64,000 bases of DNA from an uncultured Allomuricauda sp. Lineage in GTDB: Bacteria > Bacteroidota > Bacteroidia > Flavobacteriales > Flavobacteriaceae. The notes under the pieces are model-generated. The model did no database searches. It saw only the letters and a program-made list of their open reading frames with translations, and was not told the DNA's origin. A program made the translations under genes and the position numbers. Of the stretch, positions 19,264 through 30,158 are shown piece by piece (the first letter of the stretch is position 1; every line of letters starts with the position of its first letter). The stretch is from contig NZ_CANMUU010000003.1 of the NCBI RefSeq assembly GCF_947501165.1, forward strand, positions 124,001 to 188,000, read 5' to 3'.

Positions 19264-19638
19264 TTATTTAGTTGCTTTTTTCTTGTTCGCAACTGTTTTA
19301 CGCTTTCCTTTTCTTGTCCTAGAGTTGTTCTTGGTACGCTGACCTCTTAATGGTAATCCGGATCTGTGACGAATTCCACGGTAACAACCGATGTCCATCA
19401 ATCGCTTGATGTTCAACTGGGTCTCGGAACGAAGCTCACCTTCAATAGTATAGCTGGAAACTGCTTCCCTGATTCGTCCGATTTCGTCATCGTTCCAATC
19501 AGAAACCTTGGTATCCTCGCTTACTTGCGCTCTTTCCAAAATTTCTTTGGCTCTACTTTTCCCTACTCCGTAGATATAGGTAAGTGAAATAATGCCTCGC
19601 TTTTGTTTTGGTATGTCTACACCTGCAATTCTTGCCAT
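19264..19638 (-). CDS. rpsM: 30S ribosomal protein S13
   Basis: 124 residues. N-terminal helix-two-turns-helix ([19 protein letters not shown]) and the [22 protein letters not shown] segment with a lysine-rich tail that contacts P-site tRNA. Two bases from the rpmJ stop region. Confidence 0.98.
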   Translation of the reverse strand: MARIAGVDIPKQKRGIISLTYIYGVGKSRAKEILERAQVSEDTKVSDWNDDEIGRIREAVSSYTIEGELRSETQLNIKRLMDIGCYRGIRHRSGLPLRGQRTKNNSRTRKGKRKTVANKKKATK

Positions 19639-19640
19639 AA

Positions 19641-19757
19641 CTACCCTTGTCTTTGTTTAAATCTAGGATTCTTTTTGTTGATTACATACAATCTGCCCTT
19701 TCTGCGAACTATCTTGCAATCGGCACTTCTTTTCTTTATGGATGCTCTTACTTTCAT
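19641..19757 (-). CDS. rpmJ: 50S ribosomal protein L36 (zinc-free form)
   Basis: A 38-residue protein, [20 protein letters not shown]... ending in [10 protein letters not shown], located between infA and rpsM as in most bacteria. Of the usual Cys-Cys-Cys-His zinc ligands only one cysteine (Cys14) remains; the others are Ser, Asn and Phe, so no zinc site can form. ATG start, TAG stop. It is short and easily missed. Confidence 0.95.
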   Translation of the reverse strand: MKVRASIKKRSADCKIVRRKGRLYVINKKNPRFKQRQG

Positions 19758-19761
19758 CGTA

Positions 19762-19977
19762 TTAGTATCTATACGTAATTCTTGCTTTTGTTAAATCATA
19801 TGGACTCATTTCCAACTTTACCTTATCTCCTGGAAGTAGCTTGATGTAGTGCATACGCATTTTTCCAGAGATATGAGCCGTAACCACGTGTCCATTTTCC
19901 AGTTCTACCCGAAACATAGCATTGGATAATGCCTCGATAATAGTTCCGTCTTGTTCTATTGCCGCTTGCTTCGCCAT
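19762..19977 (-). CDS. infA: Translation initiation factor IF-1
   Basis: 71 residues, a single S1-like OB fold ([38 protein letters not shown], ...[11 protein letters not shown]). Blocks the A site during initiation. Directly follows secY (three-base gap); the map and adk genes that separate secY from infA in many bacteria are absent here. Confidence 0.98.
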   Translation of the reverse strand: MAKQAAIEQDGTIIEALSNAMFRVELENGHVVTAHISGKMRMHYIKLLPGDKVKLEMSPYDLTKARITYRY

Positions 19978-19980
19978 AGG

Positions 19981-21324
19981 TTATGCTACTTTTCTGTTTT
20001 TACCTGTTTTCATTAGACCATCATAATGTCTGTTCAACAAATATGAATTTACTTGCTGAACGGTATCGATAGCCACACCTACCATAATCAATAGGGAGGT
20101 TCCTCCGTAAAACAATGCCCAACCCGCTTGAACGTCCATCAACTTAACCACAACCGCTGGCAAAACCGCCAACAAAGCCAAGAAGATAGAACCTGGGAAG
20201 GTTATTAACGACATAATCTTATCTAAGAAATCACCTGTTTCTTTGCCTGGGCGAATTCCTGGGATAAACCCTCCGCTTCTTTTTAAGTCATCTGCCATTT
20301 TGTTGGTAGGAACTGTTATCGCCGTATAGAAATACGTGAAAATGATAATCAACACTCCAAACAAAATGTTGTATGCCAATCCAAAAATATCCGCGAATTG
20401 AACCTCCATCCATTGTCCTGCAGCCGTATCATTAAATGTTCTTCCTATAAGGCTGGGAGCAAACATAATTGCTTGTGCAAAAATGATTGGCATTACTCCA
20501 GAGGCATTCAACTTTAATGGAATATATTGTCTAGACCCCATCATGTTCTTTTCATATCCTCCAGAAGCCGTTCTTCTAGCGTATTGAACCGGTACTTGAC
20601 GAATAGCCATTACCAATAGTACACTTGCCAAGATTACCAAGAACCAGATGATTACTTCAATCAACATGAACATGATTCCACCCGTATTATTAGTAGTTCT
20701 TGAGATAAATTCCTGAACAAAGGACTGAGGCATTGTTGCTATGATACCAATCATAATCAACAAAGAAATACCATTACCAATTCCTTTATCCGTTATTTTT
20801 TCACCCAACCACATCGCGAAGATGGTACCTGTAACCAGTATGATTACAGAAGGAATAATGAAGTCAAGACCTTTACCAAGAACGAAAGCACTTTCAGGAA
20901 CACCCAAAGCACTCAATCCGTACAAATATGCCGGAGCCTGAACCACACAAATACCAATAGTCAACCATCGTGTGATTTGGTTTATGGTCTTTCTACCACT
21001 TTCTCCTTCCTTTTGTAGTTTCTGAAGATAAGGAATGGCTATTCCCATCAATTGAACCACAATAGATGCAGAGATATAAGGCATAATTCCCAAAGCAAAA
21101 ACAGAAGCATTGGCAAAAGCCCCTCCCGTAAAGGCATTAAGAATACCTAAAATACCTTGTTCCGTATTGGACGATAGTTCCGCTAATTGTGCAGTATCAA
21201 TACCAGGAAGTACTACCTGTGCTCCAAAACGGTACACCAAAAGTAGACCCAAGGTAACCAAGATGCGTTGTCTCAGCTCCTCAATTTTCCAGATATTCGA
21301 TATGGTCTCTACAAATTTCTTCAT
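19981..21324 (-). CDS. secY: Protein translocase subunit SecY
   Basis: 447 residues with ten hydrophobic segments. The plug/lateral gate region and the conserved cytoplasmic loops are visible (ALGIMPYISASIVVQLM, QYARRTASGGYEKNMMGSRQYIPLKLNASGVMPIIFAQ). Forms the SecYEG channel in the cytoplasmic membrane. Position after rplO is standard for spc operons. Confidence 0.98.
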   Translation of the reverse strand: MKKFVETISNIWKIEELRQRILVTLGLLLVYRFGAQVVLPGIDTAQLAELSSNTEQGILGILNAFTGGAFANASVFALGIMPYISASIVVQLMGIAIPYLQKLQKEGESGRKTINQITRWLTIGICVVQAPAYLYGLSALGVPESAFVLGKGLDFIIPSVIILVTGTIFAMWLGEKITDKGIGNGISLLIMIGIIATMPQSFVQEFISRTTNNTGGIMFMLIEVIIWFLVILASVLLVMAIRQVPVQYARRTASGGYEKNMMGSRQYIPLKLNASGVMPIIFAQAIMFAPSLIGRTFNDTAAGQWMEVQFADIFGLAYNILFGVLIIIFTYFYTAITVPTNKMADDLKRSGGFIPGIRPGKETGDFLDKIMSLITFPGSIFLALLAVLPAVVVKLMDVQAGWALFYGGTSLLIMVGVAIDTVQQVNSYLLNRHYDGLMKTGKNRKVA

Positions 21325-21333
21325 GCGTTGTTC

Positions 21334-21786
21334 TTATAAACTTATTGCTTCACCTCCTGCAGCCTCGATTGCCGCTTTGGCAGAAGCAGTAAATTTATGT
21401 ACTGATATTTTCAATGAAGCCTTAAGCTCCCCGTTTCCTAAAATCTTAACCAAGTCATTCTTGTGGGCCAAACGGTTTTCCACCAAAGTATCTAAAGTCA
21501 CTTCTTTCTTCACAATACCTTTGTCCACCAACTCTTGCAACTTGCTCAAGTTTACGCCTTGGTACTCTTTTCGGTTAATGTTCTTGAAACCGAATTTAGG
21601 CACACGGCGTTGTAACGGCATCTGACCTCCTTCAAAACCAATCTTCTTGGAATATCCAGATCTAGACTTTGCACCTTTGTGTCCTCTTGTAGATGTACCA
21701 CCCTTTCCAGAGCCTTCTCCTCTACCTACACGTTTTCCTTCTTTATGTACAGCACCTTCGGCTGGTTTAAGATTATGCAATTCCAT
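21334..21786 (-). CDS. rplO: 50S ribosomal protein L15
   Basis: 150 residues. Glycine/arginine-rich N-terminal extension ([22 protein letters not shown]) and the [13 protein letters not shown] region are typical. Follows rpmD. Confidence 0.98.
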   Translation of the reverse strand: MELHNLKPAEGAVHKEGKRVGRGEGSGKGGTSTRGHKGAKSRSGYSKKIGFEGGQMPLQRRVPKFGFKNINRKEYQGVNLSKLQELVDKGIVKKEVTLDTLVENRLAHKNDLVKILGNGELKASLKISVHKFTASAKAAIEAAGGEAISL

Positions 21787-21798
21787 TACAAACTATTT

Positions 21799-21978
21799 TT
21801 AAGCTTCCTCTGTGGAAACCAAGTGTTTTACTTTATCAATCATTCCAAGGATACTTGGCGTTGAATCGTGCTCAACAACCTGTCCTATTTTACGAAGTCC
21901 CAAAGCCTCCAGTGTTCTTTTCTGGTTTTGTGGTCTTTTGATGCTGCTTCGTACTTGTTTTACCTTAATCTTTGCCAT
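21799..21978 (-). CDS. rpmD: 50S ribosomal protein L30
   Basis: 59 residues (MAKIKVKQVRSSIKRPQNQK...GLRKIGQVVEHDSTPSILGM...), normal L30 length, between rpsE and rplO. ATG 21978, TAA stop at 21799. Confidence 0.95.
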   Translation of the reverse strand: MAKIKVKQVRSSIKRPQNQKRTLEALGLRKIGQVVEHDSTPSILGMIDKVKHLVSTEEA

Positions 21979-21990
21979 GCTATCCTCTAT

Positions 21991-22515
21991 TTATCCTTTA
22001 AAGACTTTTTCCAAGGAAATTCCTCTTTGATTGGCAACTGTTCGGGCTCCTCTCAATTGAAGAAGGGCGTCAAATGTTGCTTTTACCACATTATGTGGAT
22101 TGGAAGAACCTTGTGATTTTGATAGTACATCGTGCACACCTACTGCTTCCAATACCGCACGTACGGCACCACCGGCAATAACCCCGGTACCCTGTGATGC
22201 AGGTTGGATATATACTCGCGCACCACCATACTTACCTTTTTGTTCGTGTGGCAATGTACCTTTGTTCAAAGGAATTCGTACCAAATTCTTTTTAGCATCC
22301 TCTATCGCTTTAGCAATGGCAGTGGCAACTTCTTTGGATTTACCCAAACCGTGACCTACAACACCATTCTCATCTCCTACAACAACTATGGCAGAAAATC
22401 CGAATGCACGTCCACCTTTGGTTACCTTGGTAACTCTTTGAACTCCAACCAAACGATCTTTCAATTCCAGACCCCCTGGTTTAACTATTTCTACATTTTT
22501 ATACTTCCCGTACAT
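21991..22515 (-). CDS. rpsE: 30S ribosomal protein S5
   Basis: 174 residues. S5 N-terminal dsRNA-binding domain ([34 protein letters not shown]) and C-terminal ribosomal fold ([26 protein letters not shown]). Decoding fidelity protein on the back of the small subunit. Confidence 0.98.
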   Translation of the reverse strand: MYGKYKNVEIVKPGGLELKDRLVGVQRVTKVTKGGRAFGFSAIVVVGDENGVVGHGLGKSKEVATAIAKAIEDAKKNLVRIPLNKGTLPHEQKGKYGGARVYIQPASQGTGVIAGGAVRAVLEAVGVHDVLSKSQGSSNPHNVVKATFDALLQLRGARTVANQRGISLEKVFKG

Positions 22516-22520
22516 CGTTA

Positions 22521-22874
22521 TTAGAATTTAAGTCCTGCTTCTCTGGCGCCTTCAGCCAATGATTTTACTCTTCCGTGATATAGGTTTCCTCCTCTATCAA
22601 AAGCAACAGTATCGATACCTATTTTTTTTGCTTTTTCTGCAATTGCCTTTCCAACGGAAGCAGCAACATCAGATTTTGTGCCTTTGGCATCAATTTCTTT
22701 GTCTCTGGAGGACACAGCAGCCAATGTAACACCTTTGTTGTCATCTATCAATTGCGCATAGATTTCCTTGTTGCTTCGAAAAATAGACAATCTGGGTCTA
22801 GTTTCTGTTCCGAAGGAAATCTTACGTATTCTTCTTCGTATTCTTAACTTTCTGTCAGTCTTGGATAATTTCAT
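22521..22874 (-). CDS. rplR: 50S ribosomal protein L18
   Basis: 117 residues. Basic N-terminus ([11 protein letters not shown]), [20 protein letters not shown] and the C-terminal [26 protein letters not shown] signature. Binds 5S rRNA together with L5. Confidence 0.98.
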   Translation of the reverse strand: MKLSKTDRKLRIRRRIRKISFGTETRPRLSIFRSNKEIYAQLIDDNKGVTLAAVSSRDKEIDAKGTKSDVAASVGKAIAEKAKKIGIDTVAFDRGGNLYHGRVKSLAEGAREAGLKF

Positions 22875-22885
22875 TGTACTACGTA

Positions 22886-23428
22886 TTACGCTGATTTACC
22901 TGCTTTTCTTCTTAATTGCTCACCAACAAACTTGACACCTTTTCCTTTGTAAGGCTCCGGCTTACGGAAAGAACGGATTTTAGCCGCTACTTGCCCAACC
23001 AATTGCTTGTCATGGGATGTCAACTTTACGATAGGATTTTTTCCTTTCTCAGAAACCGTCTCAATTTTGACCTCGGGAGCAATATCTAAAACTATATTGT
23101 GAGAAAAACCAAGGGCTAAATCCAATTTTTGTCCTTGATTGCTGGCACGATATCCAACACCAACCAACTCCAATTCTTTGGTCCAACCTTTGGAAACGCC
23201 ATCAATCATGTTGGCAATTAAAGCACGATATAATCCATGCTTCGCTTTATGCTCCTTGGAATCTGAAGGTCTTTCTAAAACTACATTACCTTCTTCAACC
23301 TTAATGGCAACTCCTGAAAATTCTTGTGTCAATTCTCCAAGTTTACCTTTTACAGTAACCGTACCCTCGCTTACTTCTACAGTAACAGCTTCTGGGATTG
23401 AGACTGGATTGTTACCTATTCTTGACAT
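22886..23428 (-). CDS. rplF: 50S ribosomal protein L6
   Basis: 180 residues with the duplicated L6 fold; C-terminal [20 protein letters not shown] signature. Near the GTPase-associated centre of the large subunit. Confidence 0.98.
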   Translation of the reverse strand: MSRIGNNPVSIPEAVTVEVSEGTVTVKGKLGELTQEFSGVAIKVEEGNVVLERPSDSKEHKAKHGLYRALIANMIDGVSKGWTKELELVGVGYRASNQGQKLDLALGFSHNIVLDIAPEVKIETVSEKGKNPIVKLTSHDKQLVGQVAAKIRSFRKPEPYKGKGVKFVGEQLRRKAGKSA

Positions 23429-23446
23429 TTCTTTACTCTTTTATCA

Positions 23447-23845
23447 TTAATAAACGTAGCACAATACTTCGCCACCTACGTTCTCTTGCTTGGCTTGCTT
23501 GCTAGTCATAACCCCGTGAGAAGTTGAAACAATGGCAATACCCAAACCGTTCAATACTCTAGGCAGTTCTCCAGAACCCGCATACTTGCGAAGTCCCGGT
23601 TTACTTACCCTCTGAATTTTTTTTATCACAGGTTCTTTGGTAAACTTATCGTATTTCAATGCGATCTTAATGTTTCCTTGAACCTCATTCTCTTCAAACT
23701 TATAGCTCAAAATGAATCCTTGATCAAAAAGGATTTTTGTCATTTGTTGCTTCAAGTTAGAAGCTGGAATGTTCACTACCCTATGACCTGCCTTGCTGGC
23801 ATTTCTAATTCTGGTCAGATAATCTGAAATTGGATCTGTAAGCAT
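23447..23845 (-). CDS. rpsH: 30S ribosomal protein S8
   Basis: 132 residues. DPISDYLTRIRNASKAGHR at the N-terminus and STSHGVMTSKQAKQENVGGE at the C-terminus identify S8, an early 16S rRNA binder and, in other bacteria, the autorepressor of this gene group. Confidence 0.98.
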   Translation of the reverse strand: MLTDPISDYLTRIRNASKAGHRVVNIPASNLKQQMTKILFDQGFILSYKFEENEVQGNIKIALKYDKFTKEPVIKKIQRVSKPGLRKYAGSGELPRVLNGLGIAIVSTSHGVMTSKQAKQENVGGEVLCYVY

Positions 23846-23864
23846 TTCTTTTCTTTATATCGGT

Positions 23865-24134
23865 TTACCAACTAGCCTTTTTAACTCCTGGAATCAAGCC
23901 TTGATTGGCCATCTCTCTAAAGGTTACCCTTGAAATACCAAAAGTTCTCATATACCCTCTAGGTCTTCCTGTCAATTTACAACGGTTGCGCATTCTTACC
24001 GGAGAAGCGTTCTTTGGAAGCTTTTGCAATGCTTCATAATCTCCTGCTTCTTTCAAAGCTTTGCGCTTTGCTGCGTATTTGGCTACCGTTTTTGCCCTTT
24101 TTCTTTCACGGGCTTTCATTGATTCCTTGGCCAT
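23865..24134 (-). CDS. rpsN: 30S ribosomal protein S14 (long zinc-free form)
   Basis: 89 residues, the long variant without the CxxC...CxxC zinc ribbon: only one Cys ([13 protein letters not shown]) is present. The C-terminus [25 protein letters not shown] is diagnostic. Confidence 0.98.
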   Translation of the reverse strand: MAKESMKARERKRAKTVAKYAAKRKALKEAGDYEALQKLPKNASPVRMRNRCKLTGRPRGYMRTFGISRVTFREMANQGLIPGVKKASW

Positions 24135-24135
24135 A

Positions 24136-24687
24136 TTAGTTCTTTTTAAAGGGTACTCCCAATTCGCTTAATAATGATTTTGCTTCTTTGTCCGTCTTTG
24201 CAGAGGTAACAAAGGTGATATCCATTCCGTTGATTCTATTGATTTTATCAATATTTATTTCAGGAAAGATAATTTGTTCTGTAACGCCCAAGTTGTAATT
24301 TCCTCTTCCATCAAAACCATTAGCTTTTACACCTTGGAAATCACGAACCCTTGGTAGAGCAGTAGTAATCAATCTATCTAAAAACTCATACATGCGCTCT
24401 CCTCTCAAAGTTACTTTAGCACCGATTGGCATACCTTTTCTCAACTTGAAAGAAGCAACATCTTTCTTAGACATTGTTGCTACTGCTTTTTGACCCGTGA
24501 TATTGGTAAGTTCCTCTACCGCGTGGTCAATTAATTTTTTATCTGAAACTGCAGCACCAACACCTCGGCTTACTACAATCTTTTCCAACTTAGGAACCTG
24601 CATAATGTTCTTGTATCCGAATTCTTCGGAAAGAGCTTTCATCACGCGCTCCTTATATTCTTGCTTAAGTCTAGGAATGTAACTCAT
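24136..24687 (-). CDS. rplE: 50S ribosomal protein L5
   Basis: 183 residues. Typical segments: [42 protein letters not shown] and [20 protein letters not shown]. Binds 5S rRNA and touches P-site tRNA. One base separates it from rpsN. Confidence 0.98.
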   Translation of the reverse strand: MSYIPRLKQEYKERVMKALSEEFGYKNIMQVPKLEKIVVSRGVGAAVSDKKLIDHAVEELTNITGQKAVATMSKKDVASFKLRKGMPIGAKVTLRGERMYEFLDRLITTALPRVRDFQGVKANGFDGRGNYNLGVTEQIIFPEINIDKINRINGMDITFVTSAKTDKEAKSLLSELGVPFKKN

Positions 24688-24689
24688 AA

Positions 24690-25001
24690 CTAAAGTACTT
24701 CATTGGATTTTTTAGCAACACGTACCTTTTTCCCGTCTCTCACTTCGTAACCTACTCTGGTTGCATCTCCAGATTTTGGGTCAATTAATGAAAGGTTTGA
24801 AATATGGATAGGTGCTTCTTTTTTCACAATTCCTCCCTGAGGATTCTGAGCGCTTGGCTTCTCGTGCTTAGATACCATATTGATACCTTCCACGATGGCC
24901 TTATTCTTTTCACGGTCTAATTGCACCACTTTTCCTTCTGACCCTTTATGGTCTCCGGCAGTAACTATAACCGTATCCCCTGTTTTTATCTTTAATTTCA
25001 T
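24690..25001 (-). CDS. rplX: 50S ribosomal protein L24
   Basis: 103 residues with an N-terminal KOW motif ([20 protein letters not shown]). Assembly initiator of the large subunit. Two bases from rplE. Confidence 0.98.
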   Translation of the reverse strand: MKLKIKTGDTVIVTAGDHKGSEGKVVQLDREKNKAIVEGINMVSKHEKPSAQNPQGGIVKKEAPIHISNLSLIDPKSGDATRVGYEVRDGKKVRVAKKSNEVL

Positions 25002-25016
25002 CTCTCTATCTACTTT

Positions 25017-25385
25017 TTAAAGTACCTCTGGGGCCAATGAAACAATTTTCATGAACTGTTTGTCCCTAAGCTCTCTTGCTACAGGTCCAAAAACACGGGT
25101 TCCTCGCATCTCTCCGGTAGGGTTCAATAATACACATGCGTTATCATCGAAACGGATGTAAGAACCATCAGGTCTTCTTACTTCTTTTTTGGTTCGCACT
25201 ACAACAGCTGTAGAAACTGACCCTTTTTTTATAGTTCCATTAGGAGTAGCTTCCTTTACGGTAACTACAATTTTATCTCCCAATGAAGCGTATCTTCTTT
25301 TTGTTCCTCCCAGAACGCGGATGGTCAACACTTCTTTTGCACCAGTGTTATCCGCAACTTTTAATCTAGATTCTTGTTGTACCAT
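25017..25385 (-). CDS. rplN: 50S ribosomal protein L14
   Basis: 122 residues. [19 protein letters not shown] start and the [14 protein letters not shown]-terminal signature. Interface protein contacting helix 14 of 16S rRNA. Confidence 0.98.
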   Translation of the reverse strand: MVQQESRLKVADNTGAKEVLTIRVLGGTKRRYASLGDKIVVTVKEATPNGTIKKGSVSTAVVVRTKKEVRRPDGSYIRFDDNACVLLNPTGEMRGTRVFGPVARELRDKQFMKIVSLAPEVL

Positions 25386-25387
25386 GA

Positions 25388-25645
25388 TTACTTAGCTCTT
25401 TCAAGGATTTCAACCAATCTCCAGCATTTTGTCTTGCTCAATGGTCGGGTTTCCATTATTTTAACAGTGTCACCTTCGTTGCAGTCATTCTTTTCATCAT
25501 GGGCAACATATTTTTTGGTTTTCAAAACGAATTTCCCATACATTGGGTGCTTTACTCGTTTTACTTCAGAAACCACAATGGATTTCTCCATTTTGTTACT
25601 GGTAACTACCCCTATTCTTTCTTTTCTTAAGTTTCTTTTTTCCAT
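25388..25645 (-). CDS. rpsQ: 30S ribosomal protein S17
   Basis: 85 residues, OB fold; [17 protein letters not shown] and [17 protein letters not shown] are the family signatures. Two bases from rplN. Confidence 0.98.
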   Translation of the reverse strand: MEKRNLRKERIGVVTSNKMEKSIVVSEVKRVKHPMYGKFVLKTKKYVAHDEKNDCNEGDTVKIMETRPLSKTKCWRLVEILERAK

Positions 25646-25658
25646 AAGGCAAAACCAA

Positions 25659-25850
25659 TTATTGTACTTCCCTTTTAGTTAATTCTGTTGCCAATCGAGC
25701 CACAGTTTTTCTTGTACTGCGTATCTGCATAGGATTCTCCAATGGTGTCACAGCATGAGCCATTTTAAGGTCTTCGTGCTGTTTTTTCAGCTCGGCAAGC
25801 TTTTCTCTAAGCTCTTCTACCGAAAGTTCTTTTATTTCTGACTGTTTCAT
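25659..25850 (-). CDS. rpmC: 50S ribosomal protein L29
   Basis: 63 residues forming two antiparallel helices ([20 protein letters not shown] ... [18 protein letters not shown]). ATG 25850 is chosen: it gives the normal length, whereas longer in-frame readings would overlap the end of rplP. Confidence 0.96.
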   Translation of the reverse strand: MKQSEIKELSVEELREKLAELKKQHEDLKMAHAVTPLENPMQIRSTRKTVARLATELTKREVQ

Positions 25851-25869
25851 TTTCTTACCCATTAAAAGA

Positions 25870-26289
25870 TTAAGCGGAATAATCCCTTGCAACAACAAAC
25901 TTAGTCTTCACTGGCAACTTCTGAGCCGCCAAACGAAGTGCTTCTTTAGCAATGTCATGTGGTACTCCGGCAACCTCGAACATGATTCGTCCAGGCTTAA
26001 CAACGGCCACCCAATATTCTGGGGCACCTTTACCTTTACCCATACGTACCTCAAGAGGCTTTTTAGTAATAGGCTTGTCCGGGAAAATTTTAATCCACAA
26101 TTGACCCTGTCTTTTCATATATCTTGTCGCAGCAATACGTGCAGCCTCTATCTGACGGGCCGTGATGAAGTGTGAATCCAAAGATTTGATACCGAACATT
26201 CCATTGGAAAGTTGGTGACCTCTTTGGGAATTCCCCTTCATTCTTCCCTTCTGCGCTTTACGAAACTTTGTTCTTTTTGGCTGTAACAT
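25870..26289 (-). CDS. rplP: 50S ribosomal protein L16
   Basis: 139 residues. [19 protein letters not shown] start, [20 protein letters not shown] and [19 protein letters not shown] signatures. Close to the A-site tRNA elbow in the large subunit. Confidence 0.98.
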   Translation of the reverse strand: MLQPKRTKFRKAQKGRMKGNSQRGHQLSNGMFGIKSLDSHFITARQIEAARIAATRYMKRQGQLWIKIFPDKPITKKPLEVRMGKGKGAPEYWVAVVKPGRIMFEVAGVPHDIAKEALRLAAQKLPVKTKFVVARDYSA

Positions 26290-26310
26290 GTTTCCTTTAC
26301 TTTATCTTAA

Positions 26311-27033
26311 TTACTTTCTGCGGCGTTGTTGTCTCTTTCCTCCACCATCTTGCTTACCACCTTTTCCTTGGCTCTTGGATAATCCTACCAATGGGGAAAG
26401 CTCTCTTTTTCCGTATACCTCACCTTTCATAATCCATACCTTGATTCCCAATCTACCATAGGTAGTGTGGGCCTCAACTAGGGCATAATCCACATCCGCT
26501 CTAAATGTTGACAATGGAATTCTACCTTCTTTATAGGATTCAGAACGTGCCATTTCAGCACCATTCAAACGTCCAGAAATTTGAATTTTAATTCCTTCAG
26601 CATTCATCCGAATTGCAGCTGCAATAGCCATTTTGATGGCTCTACGGTAAGAAATTCTACTTTCAATCTGTCTTGCAACACTCGCAGCAACCAAGTTGGC
26701 ATCCAACTCTGGCCTTTTAATTTCATGAATGTTGATTTGAACCTCTTTGTTGGTGATTTTCTTAAGCTCTTCCTTAAGCTTATCTACCTCTTGTCCACCT
26801 TTACCGATAATGATACCAGGACGAGCCGTGGTAATAGTAATGGTGATTAATTTTAAGGTTCTTTCTATAATTACCCTAGACACACTGGCTTTAGCCAAAC
26901 GTGCATGGATGTATTTTCTGATTTTGTCATCCTCAGCCAGCTTATCGCCGTAATCATTACCGCCGTACCAGTTGGATTCCCATCCTCTGATAATTCCTAA
27001 GCGATTTCCTATCGGATTGGTCTTCTGTCCCAT
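26311..27033 (-). CDS. rpsC: 30S ribosomal protein S3
   Basis: 240 residues. KH domain with GKGG loop ([17 protein letters not shown]) and S3 C-terminal domain ([24 protein letters not shown]). Ends in a basic Gly/Gln/Arg tail. Forms the mRNA entry site with S4 and S5. Confidence 0.98.
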   Translation of the reverse strand: MGQKTNPIGNRLGIIRGWESNWYGGNDYGDKLAEDDKIRKYIHARLAKASVSRVIIERTLKLITITITTARPGIIIGKGGQEVDKLKEELKKITNKEVQINIHEIKRPELDANLVAASVARQIESRISYRRAIKMAIAAAIRMNAEGIKIQISGRLNGAEMARSESYKEGRIPLSTFRADVDYALVEAHTTYGRLGIKVWIMKGEVYGKRELSPLVGLSKSQGKGGKQDGGGKRQQRRRK

Positions 27034-27042
27034 AATTCTGTT

Positions 27043-27450
27043 CTAGCTTTGAACGTTATTGTTAGCTTCCAATACCAAGGTTACATGGTTGGAACGTTTT
27101 CTAATTCTATGCGCTCTACCCTGAGGTGCTGGACGCAATCTTTTCAACATTGTACCCCCGTCTACACGGATTTCTTTGATGAAAAGGTCTGCATCTTCAA
27201 TACTAGCTTCCTCATTCTTAGCTTCCCAATTGGCAATAGCGGAAAGCAATAGTTTCTCCAATCTTCTTGATGCCTCTTTTTGGTTGAATCTTAAAATAGC
27301 CAAAGCCATTTCAATTTGCTTTCCTCTAATAAGGTCAGCTACCAGTCGCATTTTTCTTGGCGAAGTTGGGCAATTGTTCAACTTTGCAAAAGCAAGTTGC
27401 TTTTTTTCAGCCTTGATTCTTTCGGCCATTTGTCTTTTACGAACTCCCAT
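27043..27450 (-). CDS. rplV: 50S ribosomal protein L22
   Basis: 135 residues; the loop segment [25 protein letters not shown] reaches the exit tunnel and is where macrolide resistance changes arise in other bacteria; here it has the wild-type length. An N-terminal extension ([19 protein letters not shown]) precedes the core. Confidence 0.98.
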   Translation of the reverse strand: MGVRKRQMAERIKAEKKQLAFAKLNNCPTSPRKMRLVADLIRGKQIEMALAILRFNQKEASRRLEKLLLSAIANWEAKNEEASIEDADLFIKEIRVDGGTMLKRLRPAPQGRAHRIRKRSNHVTLVLEANNNVQS

Positions 27451-27457
27451 TGCTTAC

Positions 27458-27736
27458 TTACTTTTTACCTTTGTTTTTAGCTCCTGCATGACCTCTAAAA
27501 GATCGTGTAGGTGAAAATTCTCCTAGTTTGTGACCTACCATGTTCTCAGTAACATACACAGGAACAAATTGTCTCCCGTTGTGCACTGCAATGGTTTGTC
27601 CTACGAAATCAGGAGTAATCATTGAAGCTCTTGACCAAGTTTTGATCACGGTCTTCTTTCCTGATTCTATATTGTTCTGTACTTTCTTTTCCAGACTGTG
27701 GTGAACGTATGGTCCTTTTTTTAATGAACGTGCCAT
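27458..27736 (-). CDS. rpsS: 30S ribosomal protein S19
   Basis: 92 residues: [17 protein letters not shown] and [18 protein letters not shown]. Head of the small subunit beside S13. Confidence 0.98.
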   Translation of the reverse strand: MARSLKKGPYVHHSLEKKVQNNIESGKKTVIKTWSRASMITPDFVGQTIAVHNGRQFVPVYVTENMVGHKLGEFSPTRSFRGHAGAKNKGKK

Positions 27737-27748
27737 TTCTCTTTACTT

Positions 27749-28573
27749 TTATTTCTTTCTACGTTCTACAATGTATCTATTGGAATCTTTGGTCTTAGAA
27801 CGAGTTCTAAATCCTTTAGCAGGAATACCGTTCTTCGATCTTGGGTGACCTCCGGAAGCCCTTCCTTCACCACCACCCATTGGGTGATCAACTGGGTTCA
27901 TAGCTACTGGCCTAGTTCTTGGTCTTCTACCTAACCATCTGCTTCTACCTGCTTTACCAGATACCAACAATTGGTGGTCAGAGTTTGAAACTGCTCCGAC
28001 CGTAGCTAAACAATTAGCCAATATCATTCGAGTTTCACCAGAAGGCAATTTAATGGTGACAAACTTTCCATCTTTCGCCATCAATTGTGCAAAAGTACCA
28101 GCACTTCTAGCAATAACAGCACCTTGACCTGGACGAAGTTCGATACAAGAAATAATTGTACCTAAAGGAATTTCGCTCAATGGCAATGCGTTACCAATTT
28201 CTGGAGCAGACTTAGAACCAGAAGAAATCTTTTGGCCCACTTGCAATCCATTTTGTGCAATCACATATCGCTTCTCTCCATCTTTGTACTCCACCAATGC
28301 GATGAATGCTGTTCTGTTGGGATCGTATTGGATAGAAACTACAGTAGCTTCAACACCTTGCTTATCTCTTTTGAAATCGATAATACGATACCTTCTTTTA
28401 TGACCCCCACCTCTATGGCGCATTGTCATTTTTCCTTGACTGTTCCTACCACCCGACTTTTTTAACGGAGCGATCAAACTCTTCTCCGGCTTATCAGTAG
28501 TAATCGCGTCAAATCCGTTTACTACTCTAAAACGCTGTCCAGGGGTTATCGGTTTTAATTTTCTAACTGACAT
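27749..28573 (-). CDS. rplB: 50S ribosomal protein L2
   Basis: 274 residues. The [21 protein letters not shown] segment near the C-terminus contains the conserved His close to the peptidyl transferase centre; the RNA-binding core ([19 protein letters not shown]) precedes it. Essential for subunit association. Confidence 0.98.
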   Translation of the reverse strand: MSVRKLKPITPGQRFRVVNGFDAITTDKPEKSLIAPLKKSGGRNSQGKMTMRHRGGGHKRRYRIIDFKRDKQGVEATVVSIQYDPNRTAFIALVEYKDGEKRYVIAQNGLQVGQKISSGSKSAPEIGNALPLSEIPLGTIISCIELRPGQGAVIARSAGTFAQLMAKDGKFVTIKLPSGETRMILANCLATVGAVSNSDHQLLVSGKAGRSRWLGRRPRTRPVAMNPVDHPMGGGEGRASGGHPRSKNGIPAKGFRTRSKTKDSNRYIVERRKK

Positions 28574-28582
28574 CTCTTGTCC

Positions 28583-28873
28583 TTATAGATTGCTGTAAAA
28601 ATCAATAATATCTCCTTCGGCAACATCCACAATCGCTTTTTTCAAAGCGTTGGTTTTACCGTGTTGGATACCTGTTTTTGTATATCTAGATTTACGGGTT
28701 GGACCGTAATTCATAGTTCTTACTTTTTCCACAGATACACCATAAGTGGCCTCAACCGCTTCTTTAATCTGGATTTTGTTGGCATTGGGGTCAACATAGA
28801 ATCCATAACGATTGAAAAGCTCGCTATCCGCGGTCATTTTTTCCGTAATGATTGGCTTTATCAACACACTCAT
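28583..28873 (-). CDS. rplW: 50S ribosomal protein L23
   Basis: 96 residues: IKPIITEKMTADSE start and NKIQIKEAVEATYGVSVEKVRTMN. At the tunnel exit; docking site for trigger factor and SRP. Confidence 0.97.
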   Translation of the reverse strand: MSVLIKPIITEKMTADSELFNRYGFYVDPNANKIQIKEAVEATYGVSVEKVRTMNYGPTRKSRYTKTGIQHGKTNALKKAIVDVAEGDIIDFYSNL

Positions 28874-28880
28874 GATACTC

Positions 28881-29510
28881 TTATTTCTTTAAGTTCGATT
28901 CAATTCCTTCCAAAGCACTCTCAGTCAACACAATACTATTAGCATTTACTATTTTATAAGTGTTCAATTCAGAACTGTTGATTACTTCAGAACGCTCTAA
29001 GTTTCTTGAAGACAAGTACACATTATCATTAGCACCTCCCAATACAACCAAGGATTTGTTGTTCTCAATCCCCAAGGAAGTCAAAAACGATACAAAATCT
29101 TTTGTTTTGGGAGCTTCAAAATTGAAATCCTCGACCACAACCAAAGATTTCGCTTTAGTTTTCTGGCTAAGTGCAGATTTTCTAGCCAAACGCTTCACAT
29201 TTTTGTTAAGCTTTTGGGTGTAATCTTTAGGTCTTGGACCGAAGATTCTACCACCACCTCTAAACACAGGAGACTTAATACTACCCGCACGAGCAGTACC
29301 TGTCCCTTTTTGTTTTTTGATTTTTCTGGTACTTCCGGTAATCTCAGCTCTTTCTTTCGCTTTGTGATTACCTTGTCTTTGGTGAGCTAAATACTGCTTA
29401 ACATCCAAATAAATGGCATGTTCGTTAGGCTCTATTGCGAAAACATCATCTGAAAGGTCAACCTTTCTTCCTGTCTCTTTTCCGGTAATATCTAAAATTG
29501 CTACCTTCAT
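28881..29510 (-). CDS. rplD: 50S ribosomal protein L4
   Basis: 209 residues. The tunnel loop is seen as [19 protein letters not shown] followed by [16 protein letters not shown]4 is the autorepressor of the S10 operon in enterobacteria; no equivalent is shown here. Its ATG overlaps the rplC stop by one base (TAATG). Confidence 0.98.
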   Translation of the reverse strand: MKVAILDITGKETGRKVDLSDDVFAIEPNEHAIYLDVKQYLAHQRQGNHKAKERAEITGSTRKIKKQKGTGTARAGSIKSPVFRGGGRIFGPRPKDYTQKLNKNVKRLARKSALSQKTKAKSLVVVEDFNFEAPKTKDFVSFLTSLGIENNKSLVVLGGANDNVYLSSRNLERSEVINSSELNTYKIVNANSIVLTESALEGIESNLKK

Positions 29511-30127
29511 TACTTCTCGATTGTTACGTAAGCATTTTTATGACCTGGAACAGCACCTTTCACAACGATTAGGTTTTTCTCAGGAACCACTTTCAATACT
29601 TTCAAGTTTTGAACTGTAACTCTTTCTCCTCCCATTCTTCCGGCCATTTTCATGCCTTTGAAAACACGAGCAGGATATGATGCAGCTCCAATGGAACCAG
29701 GAGCTCTTAATCTATTGTGTTGACCGTGCGTTGCTTGTCCAACACCACCAAAGCCGTGTCTTTTAACAACACCTTGAAATCCTTTTCCTTTTGATGTTCC
29801 TATAACATCAACAAATTCTCCTTCATTAAAAAGGTCAACACCTACGGTATCACCTAATTTAAACTCACCTTCAAAATCACGGAATTCAACGACTTTCTTC
29901 TTTGGAGAAGCACCTGCTTTTTTTGCATGGCCCAATTCGGCCTTGTTTGCACGTCTTTCTGCCTTGTCATCGAAACCGAGCTGAAGGGCACTGTACCCGT
30001 CTACCTCTTCGGTTCTGACTTGGGTAACCACACATGGCCCTACTTCCAAGACAGTGCATGGAATGTTTTTTCCATTCTCGTCAAAGATGCTGGTCATGCC
30101 GATTTTCTTTCCTATTAACCCAGACAT
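29510..30127 (-). CDS. rplC: 50S ribosomal protein L3
   Basis: 205 residues: [27 protein letters not shown] start and the [15 protein letters not shown] ... [16 protein letters not shown] region that reaches the peptidyl transferase centre (here [14 protein letters not shown]). Assembly initiator. First gene after the 160-base gap carrying the attenuator-like structure. Confidence 0.98.
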   Translation of the reverse strand: MSGLIGKKIGMTSIFDENGKNIPCTVLEVGPCVVTQVRTEEVDGYSALQLGFDDKAERRANKAELGHAKKAGASPKKKVVEFRDFEGEFKLGDTVGVDLFNEGEFVDVIGTSKGKGFQGVVKRHGFGGVGQATHGQHNRLRAPGSIGAASYPARVFKGMKMAGRMGGERVTVQNLKVLKVVPEKNLIVVKGAVPGHKNAYVTIEK

Positions 30128-30158
30128 ATTATTTGTTATTAATTATTCACTTTTAAAG

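Noticed and set aside
19603..19794. Plus-strand open frame over the rpmJ region
   Set aside because: The minus strand encodes L36 here; the plus frame has no recognisable protein features.
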